Below are positions 1 through 10,883 of a DNA stretch of 64,000 nt, piece by piece. The notes under the pieces are model-generated. The model ran no database searches. It saw nothing but the letters and a program-made list of their open reading frames with translations, and was not told where the DNA came from. The first letter of the stretch is position 1, and each line of letters starts with the position of its first letter. The stretch lies in contig NC_089826.1 of NCBI RefSeq assembly GCF_035046505.1, positions 69,561,254 through 69,625,253 on the forward strand, given 5' to 3'. The stretch comes from Tiliqua scincoides (Eukaryota; Chordata; Lepidosauria; Squamata; Scincidae). The position numbers were made by a program, and so were the translations under genes.

Positions 1-639
1 CACCTTCTCTGCACTGGAAGAGCAGTAGCGAAGTAGATTATGCCTAGTGGGGCTTGGTTTGGTGAACCCTTCAAAAAAGCCATGGGCCATAGGTAATTAC
101 CCAGGCTTACAGAGTCACGGTGCCAGCCATGACACATATACAAGATTCATAGAATCTGTTGGAGCTTTAATTGTTGCTGCTTGGTAAGTTTCCAAATGTA
201 AATGAACTTTTTTCCATCTGGGAAAACAGGATGAAACCAACATTTCTGAACATCAAACCATTTACCTTCATGTGAATGAACCATCAGTTTCAACATTCAA
301 AAAAGAGCTCTCATATCACTTCCAAGTCAATATTTCTCAATGAAAGCAGTTCATACATTAGGCTGCAAGCCCTCAAGTGACCGTAATTGAGAGAGGCAAT
401 TTTGAGCTATATGAAGGCAAGTGTGAATAAGGCCTATAGTTATATGCAATACAGGAAATAGGGCAATAGCTCAAAGTGGGCTTGGCCCTTCCTACTAAGA
501 GTTTATCCCCAGGTGTCGCATTGATCAATATTCTTGTATAAAGCACTTACAAGTCCTAGTTGTTTTCAGTTGTTTTCAGTGTTCCACTTTCACACTGGCT
601 AGGCTAGTGGGCCAAAGAACCACTGGAGGAGCAATACTT
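1..639. other. Intergenic, nothing recognised
   Basis: No open frame with protein-like character and no repeat that I can name. Base composition is ordinary and mildly AT-rich. Confidence 0.5.
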
Positions 640-1128
640 CATGCATTGCACATGCTTTCAGTGCAGAAGGCCTCTGGTTTGGTCTTTGGCATCTCCAGGT
701 AGGACTGGAAAATGAATCCTGGCTGCAGCCCTGGAGAATGGCTGCCATTCAATGTACAGGAATGCGCCACAGAGCAACGTTCAAGTGAATGAACAACTGA
801 CCAAAGAACAGTGGTCCCACTGACCAGGCTAGCTACTTTCCCTCCTTAGGCTGACTAACCGGTGCTTCATGTGTTTTCGGTCATACTTTTGACAGCTAGC
901 TGCCTTCTTCCTGCTTCCTTCAGTCCTGCAAGGCATTCTGTGATGCCAAAAGTCTGCCGCAAGGCATTCTAAGGCGCAACCTGACAGCCATTAGCAGTTG
1001 TCCAGGCAATGACCTATGTGCCTAACAGGGTTTGCAGAACTAATCCCCGTCAATAAGCGGTTCATACCTGTACACAGTACTGATCTAGCTGGACCAGAGG
1101 TCTGACTCTGTATAAAGCAGCTTCTTCA
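640..1128 (+). repeat. tRNA-derived SINE (Sauria type), split by an insertion
   Basis: The stretch 640-757 reads as the tRNA-like head and body of a common squamate SINE, including GGCATCTCCAGGTAGGACTG and CCTGGAGAATGGCTGCC. Its end resumes at 1074-1128 (CTGATCTAGCTGGACC, GTCTGACTCTGTATAAAGC). Between them lies a 311-bp insertion at 758-1068, flanked by TGTAC on both sides (753-757 and 1069-1073). Leaving out the insertion and one TGTAC restores a continuous SINE. The inserted DNA is not recognised. Confidence 0.75.
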
Positions 1129-2374
1129 GATGAACATTATGTTGCAGAGGATCTTGGGACTGGGACGTATTCTAGGTCCCACGTATACATCAGTGTCCTC
1201 ACTGCCACCCCAAGCGAACTGAGACTGTGTCCTGGAACACACTCAACACTCCCCTGCATTTTTACATTACTGAAAGATACACTACTGAAATAACATTACT
1301 GCATTTGTACATTACTGTCCTGCCTATCAGGACAGCTTCACCACCATTATTTATCTTCTAATTGAGGAGATCTTGATAATCTTCCAAGGAAACCCAGGAT
1401 TCACACCATCTTGAGGGAAGGAAAAGCTGTGCTACACTAGCCTTTTTACTCTTTCTGGTGATTTCTTGCTATCTGATTATCAGGTTTCCATGCACAAATC
1501 CCTTCTTTCCATGACCATGTTTAGCTTTACCTTCCTCCCCCAGTCTGTTGTCCCTTTGTTATGGTTCTTCATCCAGGTCATCTTCTCTCCGACCTTCACA
1601 GAGAACACTACCAGCTCCCTTGGCATAAAAACACCGTTTGCCAGCATGCTTCTTTCTCAAACAAAATGAAAAACAAACAAGTCAGGAGATATGATTCTTT
1701 GGCAATTGCTGGGGTTCTAGCACACCACCAGGGAACACAATCAACTCTTGGCATGGGCTAAGATAGATGACCTGGTAAGTTTTTCCCTGACTCAGAGTTC
1801 TACGATTTTACCGAAAGAGTCGAGGAGAACGGACAGAAGTCCAAACACAAGATGCTTTGGCAGCATAGATATTTAACACATATTTTAAGAACCTTTGCCT
1901 TTTGGGATGTTAAAGTCTCATTTAATTATTGTATATTCGAGATACCCTGAGGGAGAGAGAGAGGAGAATCCCATTTTGGACGATTTCTTTCCTTTCTGAA
2001 GTTTCCAAGGAGCAAGGAAACAGAACCAGCATTGAAGTTGTCTCTTCTTGTTCAGCTGCAACTAGAATTCTAACAGTCAGACTTCGGCCTTTTGGGAAGT
2101 TGGGGTCTCTGGGTTCCTCCTGCTATAAGCCAGTGAGCAACTGAGTTCCACTAAAGGCCTGTGTTTAGTTTCTGAAATAAGATTGCCAGAACTGAGACCT
2201 GCATGAATTCAATGCTTAACCTTCAAATAAGTTATAGAGCACACACACTTGCATGATAGAAATTGCCATGTCTAGAAGAAGACAAAATTCTGTCTTCTTT
2301 CTTTTACCAATCTCCCAATAAGCAACACATGGAAAACAACACATAAGTGTGTACAGCCTTTTGGAGGCTGCTGC
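1129..2374. other. Intergenic, nothing recognised
   Basis: Short open frames only, none resembling a known protein and none with splice-like context. No repeat recognised. Confidence 0.5.
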
Positions 2375-2466
2375 ACCATCGCAGAGCACATGTTCAATAC
2401 CAGGTTCAATCCTTGGCATCTGGAAAAGATCTGTGCCTGAATCCCTGGAAAGCCACTGTCAGTGAT
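2375..2466 (+). repeat. tRNA-derived SINE fragment (Sauria type)
   Basis: A diverged B-box-like stretch (CCAGGTTCAATCCTTGGCAT) is followed by the typical body, CTGCCTGA-like then CCTGGAAAGCCACTGTCAG. The head is degraded and the 3' end is missing. Confidence 0.6.
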
Positions 2467-3006
2467 TTGACTAGAAGGAAAGCAGATTTGTCTATTCAAA
2501 ATCATGTAGCCTACAACTAAAACAGCCAATAAAATAACCACTAAGTCTAAAACAGCTATTAGAAAATAAGCCAAATGCAACCTGAAATGAAAAAGTGTTG
2601 CAACCCTTCAGGTTCAGTGCTCTCCTAAGAGTTCCTCTCAGATGGCCTCCCTCTGCTTGGTCTCTGTAGCCTGGGATGGTGGCAGCAGATAGAAACTACA
2701 ACATTCCCTCCTCCCCATTCAGCTGCTGACCCAGTAAAAGGGAAAAAAGGAAGTAGGAAAAGGTGTGTGTACTGGCGTCGCTAGAGGGTGTGTGGGGGTG
2801 CAGGTTGCACCAGGTGACGCGCCAGGGGGGTGACGCGCCCTGGGGGAGGATGCGCTAACTTAGCGGCTTTTGGAGCTACTCCATCGTGCCATACACCACT
2901 GCATGCAGAATGTCCAGCAGAGTGCAACACACAAAACTGAATTGTAATTGCTCCTCTCGTTCAAAAGTTATGGCCAAAAAACCGGAAAGAAAAAATGCAT
3001 GGAGCC

Positions 3007-3495
3007 CTATGGAAAGTGAAAGTGAGCCGTATCGCGCGTTTACTCGTGAGTAGGCATACTTGCCATAGTCCGTCGGAAAGGGCGGACTGCAAGGAATCCA
3101 AAGACACCAGAATGGTCCCGATTCAATGAATGCAGCCCCCCCAAAACACGAGAAGGAAGTCCCTGCCTCCCTCCCAGCTGCGTCCATTGAGCCAGAAATG
3201 AAGCCACGTGGTCGTGTTTACTCACGAGTAGGCGAACTTGCCTTAGTCCAGGCAAAGACTGAGAGGGCAGGCTGAGAGGACTCCAAGGACATCAGAATGG
3301 TCCTGATCCAATGAATGCAGCCCCCAAAAACACAAAAGGAAGAAGGAGATCCCTCCCTCCCAGCCCTATGGAAAGTGAAGTAGCCTCATGGTCGCATTTA
3401 CGCACGAGTAGGCAGATGAGCCTTGGCTAGTGGTCAGGCCAGGCAAAGGGGAATGTGAGGACACCAAAATGGTCCCAATCCAATGGACCTGAAGC
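3007..3495. repeat. ~180-bp tandem repeat, about 2.7 diverged units
   Basis: Three successive units begin near 3007, 3181 and 3364. Each carries a CTCGTGAGTAGGC-like motif, then CTTGCC..AGTCC, then a CACCAGAATGGTCC-like motif and CAATGAATGCAGCCCCC. The third unit is truncated. The units differ by point changes and small indels, so the duplication is old. Confidence 0.7.
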
Positions 3496-3704
3496 TCAGC
3501 ATATGTTCCAGAAGGCAGTCTCTCTATCCAACTAAAAAGGACGAAAAAAGAGGCTTGAATGGTAAGGGGAAGTTTTCCATTTTGCACTTGCAAAACCAGG
3601 AGGGTCTTTAGCTTGATATGCCTGAAATAGAAGAACTTTAAACTGGGCACTGGGAGGGCTGGAAAGCTTACTGATTCTTTTTGGGGGGTTGTTATTGCAG
3701 GCAG

Positions 3705-4040
3705 ACTACAGAGTAAGCTCCATTGACCACTATGGGACTTACTTCTGAGTAGACATGCATAGGATTGGGCGCACAGGCTGCAACCCTAACCACACTTTCC
3801 TGAGAGTAAGCCCTATTGACCACTATGGGACTTCCTTCTGAGTAGACATGCATAGGATTGGGCTCACAGGCTGCAATCCTACCCATACTTTCCTGAGAGT
3901 AAGCTCCATTGACCACTATGGGACTTACTTCTGAGTAGACATGCATAGGATTGGGCTCACAGGCTGCAATCCTACCCACAATTTCCTGAGTAAGCCCCAT
4001 TGACCACAATAGGACTTACTTCAGAGTAGATTCACTTGGT
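3705..4040. repeat. Tandem array of ~92-bp palindromic repeat units
   Basis: Four successive units are spaced 94, 93 and 91 bp apart (GAGTAAG motif at 3710, 3804, 3897 and 3988). Each contains TTACTTCTGAGTAGACATGC and GCATAGGATTGGGC followed by GGCTGCAATCCTA. A single unit is nearly self-complementary because the AGTAAG..CCATTGA and CTTACT arms pair. The same unit occurs singly at 14096, 51184 and 51655, and as an array beside KCTD8. Confidence 0.85.
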
Positions 4041-4076
4041 GGAACAGAATTGGCTCCCCCTTATTTAATTATTTAC

Positions 4077-5411
4077 ATAAGAACATAAGAATAGCCCCAC
4101 TGGATCAGGCCATAGGCCCATCTAGTCCAGCTTCCTGTATCTCACAGCAGCCCCACCAAATGCCCCAGGGAGCACACCAGATAACAAGAGACCTGCCTCC
4201 TGGTGACCTCCCTTGCATCTGACATAGCCCATTTCTAAAATCAGGAGGTTGCACATGCACATCATGGCTTGTAACCCATAATGGATTTTTTCTCCAGAAA
4301 CTTGTCCAATCCCCTTTTAAAGGCATCCAGGCCAGATGCCATTACCACATCCTGTGGGAAGGAGTTCCACAGACTGACCACACGCTGAGTAAAGAAATAT
4401 TTTCTTTTGTCTGTCCTAACCCTCCCAACACTCAATTTTAGTGGATGTCCCCTGGTTCTGGTGTTATGTGAGAGTGTAAAGAGCATCTCTCTATCCACTC
4501 TATCCTTCCCATGCATAATTTTCTATGTCTCAATCATGTCCCCCCTCAGGTGCCTCTTTTCTAGGCTGAAGAGGCCCAAACGCTGTAGCCTTTCCTCATA
4601 ATGAAGGTGCCCCAGCCCAGTAATCATCTTAGTCGCTCTCTTTTGCACCTTTTCCATTTCCACTATGTCCTTTTTGAGATGTGGTGACCAGAACTGGACG
4701 CAATACTCCAGGTGTGGCCTTACCATTGATTTGTACAACGGCATTATAATATTAGCCATTTTGTTCTCAATACTTTTTCTAATGATCCCAAGCATAGAAT
4801 TGGCCTTCTTTACTGCCGCCGCACATTGGGTCAACACTTTCATCAACCTGTCCACCACCACCCCAAGATCTCTCTCCTGATCTGTCACAGACAGCTCAGA
4901 ACCCATCAGCCTGTAAGTTAAGTTTTGATTTTTTGCCCCAATGTGCATGACTTTACACTTACTTACATTGAAATGCATCTGCCATTTTGCTGCCCATTTT
5001 ACCAGTTTGGAGAGATCCTCTGGAGCTCCTCACAATCACATCTGATCTTCACTCGGAAAAGTTTGGTGTCGTCTGCAAACTTAGCCACCGCACTGCTCAC
5101 CCTTGTCTCAAAGTCATTTATGAAGAGGTTGAAAAGCACCGGTCCCAGGACAGATCCTTGGGGCACACCGCTTTTCACCTCTCTCCATTGTGAAAATTGC
5201 CCATTGACACCCACTCTCTGTTTCCTGGTCTTCAACCAGGTCTCAGTTCAGGAGAGGACCTGCCCTCTAATTCCCTGACTGTGGAGTGTTCACAGTAGCC
5301 TTTGGTGAGGGAATGTGTCGAACGCCTTCTGAAAGTCCAGATATATAATGTCTACGAGTTCTCCTGCATCCACATGCCTGTTGATCTTTTCAAAGAATTC
5401 CAAAAGTTATC
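4077..5411 (-). mobile_element. CR1-like LINE, 5'-truncated (C-terminal reverse transcriptase and 3' UTR)
   Basis: Read on the minus strand, 5235-4999 encodes [20 protein letters not shown] and FADDTKLF, which are the reverse-transcriptase palm motifs with the FADD active-site box. The stretch 4978-4523 continues with PLYKSMVRPHLEYCVQFWSP and KRATKMI, and 4516-4262 with FFTQRVVSLWNSFPQ. This motif order is typical of CR1-family ORF2. The 3' UTR ends near 4077 in a GATCCAGTGGGGCTATTC then TTCTTATG-type tail. Frame breaks separate these blocks, so the copy is inactive. Confidence 0.85.
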
Positions 5412-5459
5412 TTTCTTTTCTTTTAATTTAATTATTTATAATTATTTATTTTAATTTGC

Positions 5460-5560
5460 TTGATTATGTCACTTCTGGCCATGACATCACTTCCAATGGG
5501 TCCTGGACAGATTGTCATTCTAAAAAGTGGGTCCCAGTGCTAAAAGTTTGAGAACTGCTG
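5460..5560 (-). mobile_element. hAT MITE fragment (CAGTGGTTCTCAAACT family)
   Basis: On the minus strand the sequence begins CAGCAGTTCTCAAACTTTTA and continues with CTGGGACCCACTTTTTAGA and a GATGTCATGGCCAGAAG-like segment. The other end is missing; the CR1 copy abuts this side. Confidence 0.7.
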
Positions 5561-6794
5561 CAATAAGGTGTTAGTAAGTTGACATGGGTGTGTGTGTGAC
5601 TCTACAAGTTTTCAAAATCACAATCTGGAGGAATAAGACCATCATGTTATATATCAATCAATGTGTAGTTTCATGCAGAATGCAATGAAACAAACCACAT
5701 TGAAATATCTGTGTTCTAACAAAAGGTACAGCCAAAAAACCAGTGGGGGTGGGGCAATGACACATCACCATGCCCACCACCTGGTGCGTTGGCCCGCCCA
5801 CTGCATGGGGTGACGCGCAGGCCTCCTGCACCAGGTGACGCGAATCCTAGTGACGCCACTCATTGTGTGAGCACTAACCACTAGGCTCTACTCCCCTTGG
5901 TCAGCCTACCTATCCTGGTGCCTCCCCTGACATTGATAATATCTCCCGGTTTAACTCTTTCCTAAGTTAGGAGAACGCTAAAATAAATCCCACAAATTTT
6001 CTTCTAGAGTTTTTTCATGAAGATTTTGAAGGACCAAGACAAATGAAGATGGGGTAGTAAAATCTCGAGTTAAGATGGGTATGTGTGGACAGGTCAGTTA
6101 GTAAACATGTGTGTGGGCTTGTAATTTGTGTGCCGCTCTTTGCAAGGATGCTGTATGCAGTATTTAAGGTAGGAAGCACTTTGCAACAGCGCTGCTTAGC
6201 TAGCTAATAAATCGCAGAGAAAGGGGACCACAAATGGTAAGAATAATATTTTTAAAAGACTTTGCTTGCATGTCTGAGGTAGTGGATTTAACACTGAAGC
6301 CATCTTTCAATTTCAGTTAAAGTGCAGTGCACTGAGTTAATTTAATGGGAAGTGGGGTGGCCTAGAAGATAAGTGAATTTGCATTTATGGGACACAAAGA
6401 TATATTTGAGGATGGTTCTGAGAAAGTGCATTATAAAAATAAGCTCACAGGTATAGCCTGTGATTCATGCATTTCATAAAAGCTCCAAGGCACTGAGTAG
6501 ACAAAGCTGAAAAGAACTGGATCACAATGCTTGCATTAGAATACAGCATCATGCAACAATGGCTTATACAAATTGGATGAAGTTGGGATCAAGGTGCAGG
6601 TTAAGATCTCATAAAATGTTGCCATAGTATTTGGAATGGGATGAACTATGGTAGTTTTATGGTGTGAAAGATCTTTTGTCTCTTGGTGAAGAGTGCTGTG
6701 GTGTAATGAATGAGTCATGTTCCCCCATTCATAATGTTCATTCATAATGTGCAGATTGTATTGTAGACCACTATGCTAATACAACCAATACAAC
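5561..6794. other. Intergenic, end of the 2771-5862 element then nothing recognised
   Basis: Up to 5862 this is the right part of the GTGACGCG-bearing element. From 5863 to 6794 no gene and no nameable repeat is seen. Confidence 0.5.
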
Positions 6795-7020
6795 CAGCAT
6801 TTTCAACCACTATGCTGTGGCACACTGGTGTGCCGTGGTAGTCAGCAGGTGTGCCATGGGACTTTGGGGGAGGATCATTTGTTAGTAGGGCCACTGGGGG
6901 ATGCAAGCCTCTGCTGTCAGTGTGGTGTGCCTTGTCAATTGTCAAAACACTGATAGAGTACCTTGGCAATTTTAGTACCTTGTCAGTGTGCCGTGATATG
7001 AAAAAGGTTAAAAATTGCTG
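6795..7020 (+). mobile_element. hAT-like MITE (CAGCRATTTTCAAC family)
   Basis: The ends are inverted: CAGCATTTTCAACCA at the left and GGTTAAAAATTGCTG at the right. The interior carries TGGCACACTGG and TTGTCAATTGTCAAAACACTG, shared with the copies at 10884-11135 and 31128-31356 (here in the opposite sense). No clear 8-bp duplication remains. Confidence 0.75.
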
Positions 7021-7029
7021 GTGTATACA

Positions 7030-7141
7030 ATGGTGTTGTATAGTAGGAACAGACTGAGCTGAGAATCAGGACTTCTCTGGTTCAGTTCTCACCTCTACCA
7101 TGAAATCACAAGGTGACTCTAGGCAAGCCTCTGAGTTTCAC
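7030..7141 (+). repeat. MIR-like (CORE) SINE fragment
   Basis: The sequence reads GAGAATCAGGACTTCTCTGG, then TTCAGTTCTCACC, then GGTGACTCTAGGCAAGCC. This has the order and core of amniote MIR-like SINEs. It is diverged and so old. Confidence 0.6.
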
Positions 7142-7254
7142 AGTATAAGTCTATGCATGTCTACTCAGAAGTAGACAAGTGGGTCGGAAAAGTGGGTATA
7201 GTATTGCTGCCTTGGTCTTTGTTAATAAGGGAGTTGCATGAACAATTATTTCAT

Positions 7255-7668
7255 AAATGTTTCCCTTGAGAAGGGCACAGGTGATAACAGAACACCAGGA
7301 CCAGGGGACATCCACTAAAATTGAGTGTTGGGTGAGTTAGAACAGACAAACAAAAACATTTCTTTACCCAGATGGTAATTAATCTGTGGAACTCCTTGCC
7401 ACAGGCTATGATGATGGCATCTGACCTAGATGCCTTTAAAAGGAGTTGGACAAATTTATGGAGGAAAACGTCCATCACAGGTTACAAGCCATAATGGGTA
7501 AATGCAACCTCCTGGTTCTAAAAGTAGGCTATATCTGAATGCCACAAGCAAGCGATTATAGGATACAGGTCTCTTGTTGTCTTGTGTGCTCCCTGTGGCC
7601 CACTGTGAAATACAGGAAGCTGGACTAGATGGGCTAGATGGACAACAGGGATCTTCTTGTGTTCTTAT
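7255..7668 (+). mobile_element. CR1-like LINE, 3' end
   Basis: Plus-strand copy of the end of ORF2 and 3' UTR. It contains ACCAGGGGACATCCACTAAA, CTGTGGAACTCCTTGCC, GCTGGACTAGATGGG and the terminal TTCTTGTGTTCTTATG. Severely 5'-truncated and diverged from the copy at 4077-5411. Confidence 0.85.
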
Positions 7669-7969
7669 GTGATCTGTCCTGCCTTTCGTGAGGAAAAAGT
7701 AGTTTAAAAGTAAAATGGCTCCTTGATAAGGAACCTTTAAACTGAGTTCAAAACCAGCATTGTGTAGAGATAAGGAACAGCCTTTTAAAATAATAGACTG
7801 GAACAGAGAAAGCTTCCAATCTAAGGATGTAGATGTATGCACAAATATCATATCTAATACCCTTCCAGACACAGAAGGAAACCTTCCTCCTTCCAGAAGG
7901 AAAAACATAAATTTGAAGGGAAGGTAGGGCATAGGGAGAAGTCCTAACTTTTTACAATGAGATGGGGTG

Positions 7970-7972
<3 letters not shown>

Positions 7973-8010
<38 letters not shown>
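7973..8010. repeat. (TG)n microsatellite
   Basis: An uninterrupted GT/TG run of about 38 bp. Confidence 0.95.
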
Positions 8011-8011
<1 letters not shown>

Positions 8012-9264
8012 CTTCCCAGCACTGTTGTTGATGCCACATTGGTAAAACAACCTTCCTTAGGGGCATAATATTTCATCAAGGCCATAGCTATGTTTGGGTA
8101 CACAACTCTTTTGATCTTCAGTCTTTTCCCAGCCTTCCAATCACTGTCAATTAGGTCAATCACATTCGGAACTGAACAAGCAACCTGACAAAACCTGCAA
8201 GATTTCCGTTCAACCTCAGGCAAAATGCTGGCAGCCAACAAGTTTTCCTTCAGAAAATATAATGTGAGCTATTGAGTCATTGATTGCCAATTTTAAATGG
8301 AGTCTCGACAGAGAAGCTGTCAGCTTTAGAGTTTTTCCAGCAAGTGATAACTTTACAGTCTCTTCTTATTCGTTATATATGACTTTGGTTGCCTTTGATG
8401 GTTTAGCAGCAAAGATCTACGGCCATCATCATCTGCAGCCATTGACTGAAATGCCAACACAAATGTTGCCTAACTATATCTGCTGCTGACTAGCTCCTTG
8501 TGAAACTCCTTGGCTGGTAACTCCCTTGTTGATTCAATGCACCTTTCTTTGGAACTGCTTTTGTTGCCCTTGCCACGCTGGGCAGCTCTCCAACTGTGTT
8601 GGTACACAGAAAAATTCAGCAAGCCTATTCAGGGCTGGTGTTGCAGGAACTATCCATGGTCCTGATGTCTTTTCTGCAATTCTAGATTTAGGGCTTACTT
8701 TTAGAACTGTTTGCTCAATCCCATACTTCCTGCTAGCAAATACTTTATATTCCGGTAGCACTGTTCAAACACATATGTAAACTTGTCTTCTAACCAGAAT
8801 TAAAGGTCTTCCATGGTCCTTTATTCCCCACACTGGGCAGTAGCTTTTCTGTGGACCCGGACCACAAACAAGACTCATTCAAATGGGGGAGAAAACAGAG
8901 ACCAGAATGAATAATTGAACTATTCAAAGGTAAGAGCTTCACACTTGTAGCAAAATGTGTGTTTACCCTCTCGTGTGAAGTATGCGACATGGACTTTTCA
9001 CTCCAAGAGTTGATGGATCAAGCACCTGACTGCAAACAAACCAAATTCTTCTTCTTTTGATTGGAGAAACTGCAGAAGTGTACAGAAATAATTACAATAA
9101 TAATGGTGTGTGGGAAAAATCTTTGCAGACATAGCATGGTGCTTGTTCTAGACATGGAAATGCAAGATTGTAATCAAGGTCTTGAAGGAAATGACATTGG
9201 GTGGTAGAAATCCCTTTCAAATGATACAACATTTTGCACATTATCTAGATTTGATACTCTACAT
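8011..9264. other. Intergenic, nothing recognised
   Basis: A long minus-strand open frame spans the TG repeat and enters this stretch, but it has no protein-family character. No repeats are recognised. Confidence 0.5.
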
Positions 9265-9301
9265 CAGTGTTTCTCAAACTGTGATTCAGAATCCACAAGG
9301 T

Positions 9302-9655
9302 CAGTGGTCTCAAACTTTTAGCACTGGGACCCACTTTTGGGTCTGTCAGTACCCACAGCAAGTGATGTCATGACCTGAAGTGACATCATCAAGCAGGAAA
9401 TTTTTTAACAATTCTAGGCTGCAATGCTAACCACACTTATTTAGGAGTAAATCCCATTTACTGTCATTGTTAAAAGAATATACATTGTAGCCTGTTAAAA
9501 GTAGAGAGCTGTAACATTTCCCCAAATGCAGTCACATACCATGGTAGCATCAAGTCTAATATATGAAAAATAAAACATTGAAATGAATGGGGACCCACCT
9601 GAAATTGGCTCATGACCCACCTAGTGGGTCCTGACCCACAATTTGAGAAACACTG
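9302..9655 (+). mobile_element. hAT MITE, 354 bp (CAGTGGTTCTCAAACT family)
   Basis: It starts CAGTGGTCTCAAACTTTTAG and ends AATTTGAGAAACACTG, which are inverted termini of the hAT type. The interior carries a GTGATGTCATGACC..TGACATCATC palindrome and the block GGGGACCCACCTGAAATTGG shared with 28199-28533 and 60536-61664. A second CAGTGTTTCTCAAACT sits just outside at 9265, so the true left end is uncertain. Confidence 0.8.
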
Positions 9656-9663
9656 CACTAAAT

Positions 9664-10083
9664 GACTCATGAGCCTATTTCAGCTGGGTTGCACACCACC
9701 TAGCTCAGCTGCCATTGAAAATGCGGGGTGCAGAGCTGCTGGGTAGGGTGGACTCCCAGTGGGAGAGAGACATGGTGCTTTGCCCTGAATAGGTGGGAAG
9801 ATAGGATGCTGAAACGGAAGGGGCTGTGTAGTTGGAGGACAGCTTCACACTTGTAGCAAGTCTGCATTCTGTTTTGACTTCCAAGCTGGAATGTTTGAAT
9901 TTCAAGCTATGCAAAATAACAGCATGAGTGTGTTATGTAATAGGACCTTTGGCTGATCACGACTTAGGTTTGAAGCCTAAATTGTTGATGTCACTTCTGG
10001 CCATGACATCACTTCCAGTGGGTCCCAACAGATAGTCATTCTAAAAAGTGGGTCCCTGTGGTAAAAGGTTGGAGAACCACTGC
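9664..10083 (-). mobile_element. hAT MITE, long variant, minus orientation
   Basis: This is the reverse complement of the type seen at 42208-42657. Shared blocks include TCTGCATTCTGTTTTGACTT, TCCAAGCTGGAATGTTTGAA and CACTTCCAGTGGGTCCC, and it ends GAGAACCACTG. It lies almost against the preceding copy, in the opposite sense. Confidence 0.75.
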
Positions 10084-10115
10084 TCTACATTACACAGGAC
10101 TGTACCACACTAGTC

Positions 10116-10608
10116 CAGTGGTTCTCAAACTGGTGGGTTGCGACCCGCCAGCTTGTGTAAAGCTGCCCTGCTCCCTTTAAGGGGCGGGAGCAGGGGGAAG
10201 CAGCAAAGCGATCCCCAGGATCGCGCCCCTGCGGGGGGAGGGGGACTATGTCTTTACAAACCATACATGCTCCCAGGGTCCAGGGGGTGCGGGGAGCCCA
10301 GTGCAGCGCTTGAAGGGCTCTCCGCGGCTTGTAAACAGTGAAAGCTCCAAGCACGATGAAACAGGAAATTCCACTTCCAGTTTAATCACGCTTGGAACTT
10401 TCACTATTTACGAGCAGCAGAGAGCCCTGCAAGTGCTGCGCTGGGCTCCCCGCACCCCCTGGACCCTGGGAGCATGTATGGTTTGTGAAGACATAGTTCC
10501 CCTCCCCCCGCAGGGGCGTGATCCTGGGGATCGCTTTGCTCCCCCTGCCCCTGCCCCCACAAAGACTTACCCCAGGAGTAAATATCCCGGGACGTTTAGG
10601 AACCACTG
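10116..10608. mobile_element. Fold-back hAT element, 493 bp, with 8-bp target duplication
   Basis: The termini are CAGTGGTTCTCAAACT and GTTTAGGAACCACTG. A perfect 8-bp duplication CACTAGTC flanks it at 10108-10115 and 10609-10616, the hAT hallmark. The whole element is an inverted repeat: GATCCCCAGGATCGCG and GCTCCCAGGGTCCAGG on the left pair with CCTGGACCCTGGGAGC and GATCCTGGGGATCGC on the right, around a ~30-bp AT-richer centre. It is GC-rich and has no coding capacity. Confidence 0.9.
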
Positions 10609-10883
10609 CACTAGTCCTTTTAATAATTATCCATGTGACTAGTTATCCATGGTTATAACATAGCAGGTCTTCACAAGTAAGCCATCAAGCCAATGCAAGC
10701 CAGCAGCCATCCGTGGTGATGCACCAGGACTCAATAAATCCCCTTCTTGTACTGTCTGCCTGGGATCCCCCAAAAAAGGTGTTCTCAAGTTCCAATCAGT
10801 CCCCATCACGTGGCTGGTGTCCTGTGTTTTGTTTGGTGAGTCACAAGTTGTTTCAGGCCTCTACTTGAAATGAATGGCTGGAC

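Larger units (their letters stand above)
2771..5862. mobile_element. Large DNA-transposon-like element filled with later insertions
   Basis: The ends are inverted: ACTGGCGTCGCTAGAG at the left and CCTAGTGACGCCACT at the right. Both are followed inward by GC-rich sequence with repeated GTGACGCG motifs (about 2814-2838 and 5808-5842). The termini resemble the GGCGTCACTAG ends of a vertebrate DNA-transposon family, possibly hAT. Flanks are low-complexity GTGTGT, so a target duplication cannot be proven. Inside lie a ~180-bp tandem repeat, a tandem array of palindromic units, a CR1 LINE and part of a hAT MITE. No transposase frame is seen. Confidence 0.5.

Noticed and set aside
3692-4009. Protein with repeated PNPMHVYSEVSPI motif
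   Set aside because: The repeat translation comes from the tandem palindromic DNA unit and recurs antisense near KCTD8. It is a DNA repeat, not a coding repeat.
7456-8241. 261-codon minus-strand open frame
   Set aside because: It runs through a TG microsatellite (poly His-Thr) and part of a CR1 tail, and no conserved protein is recognisable.
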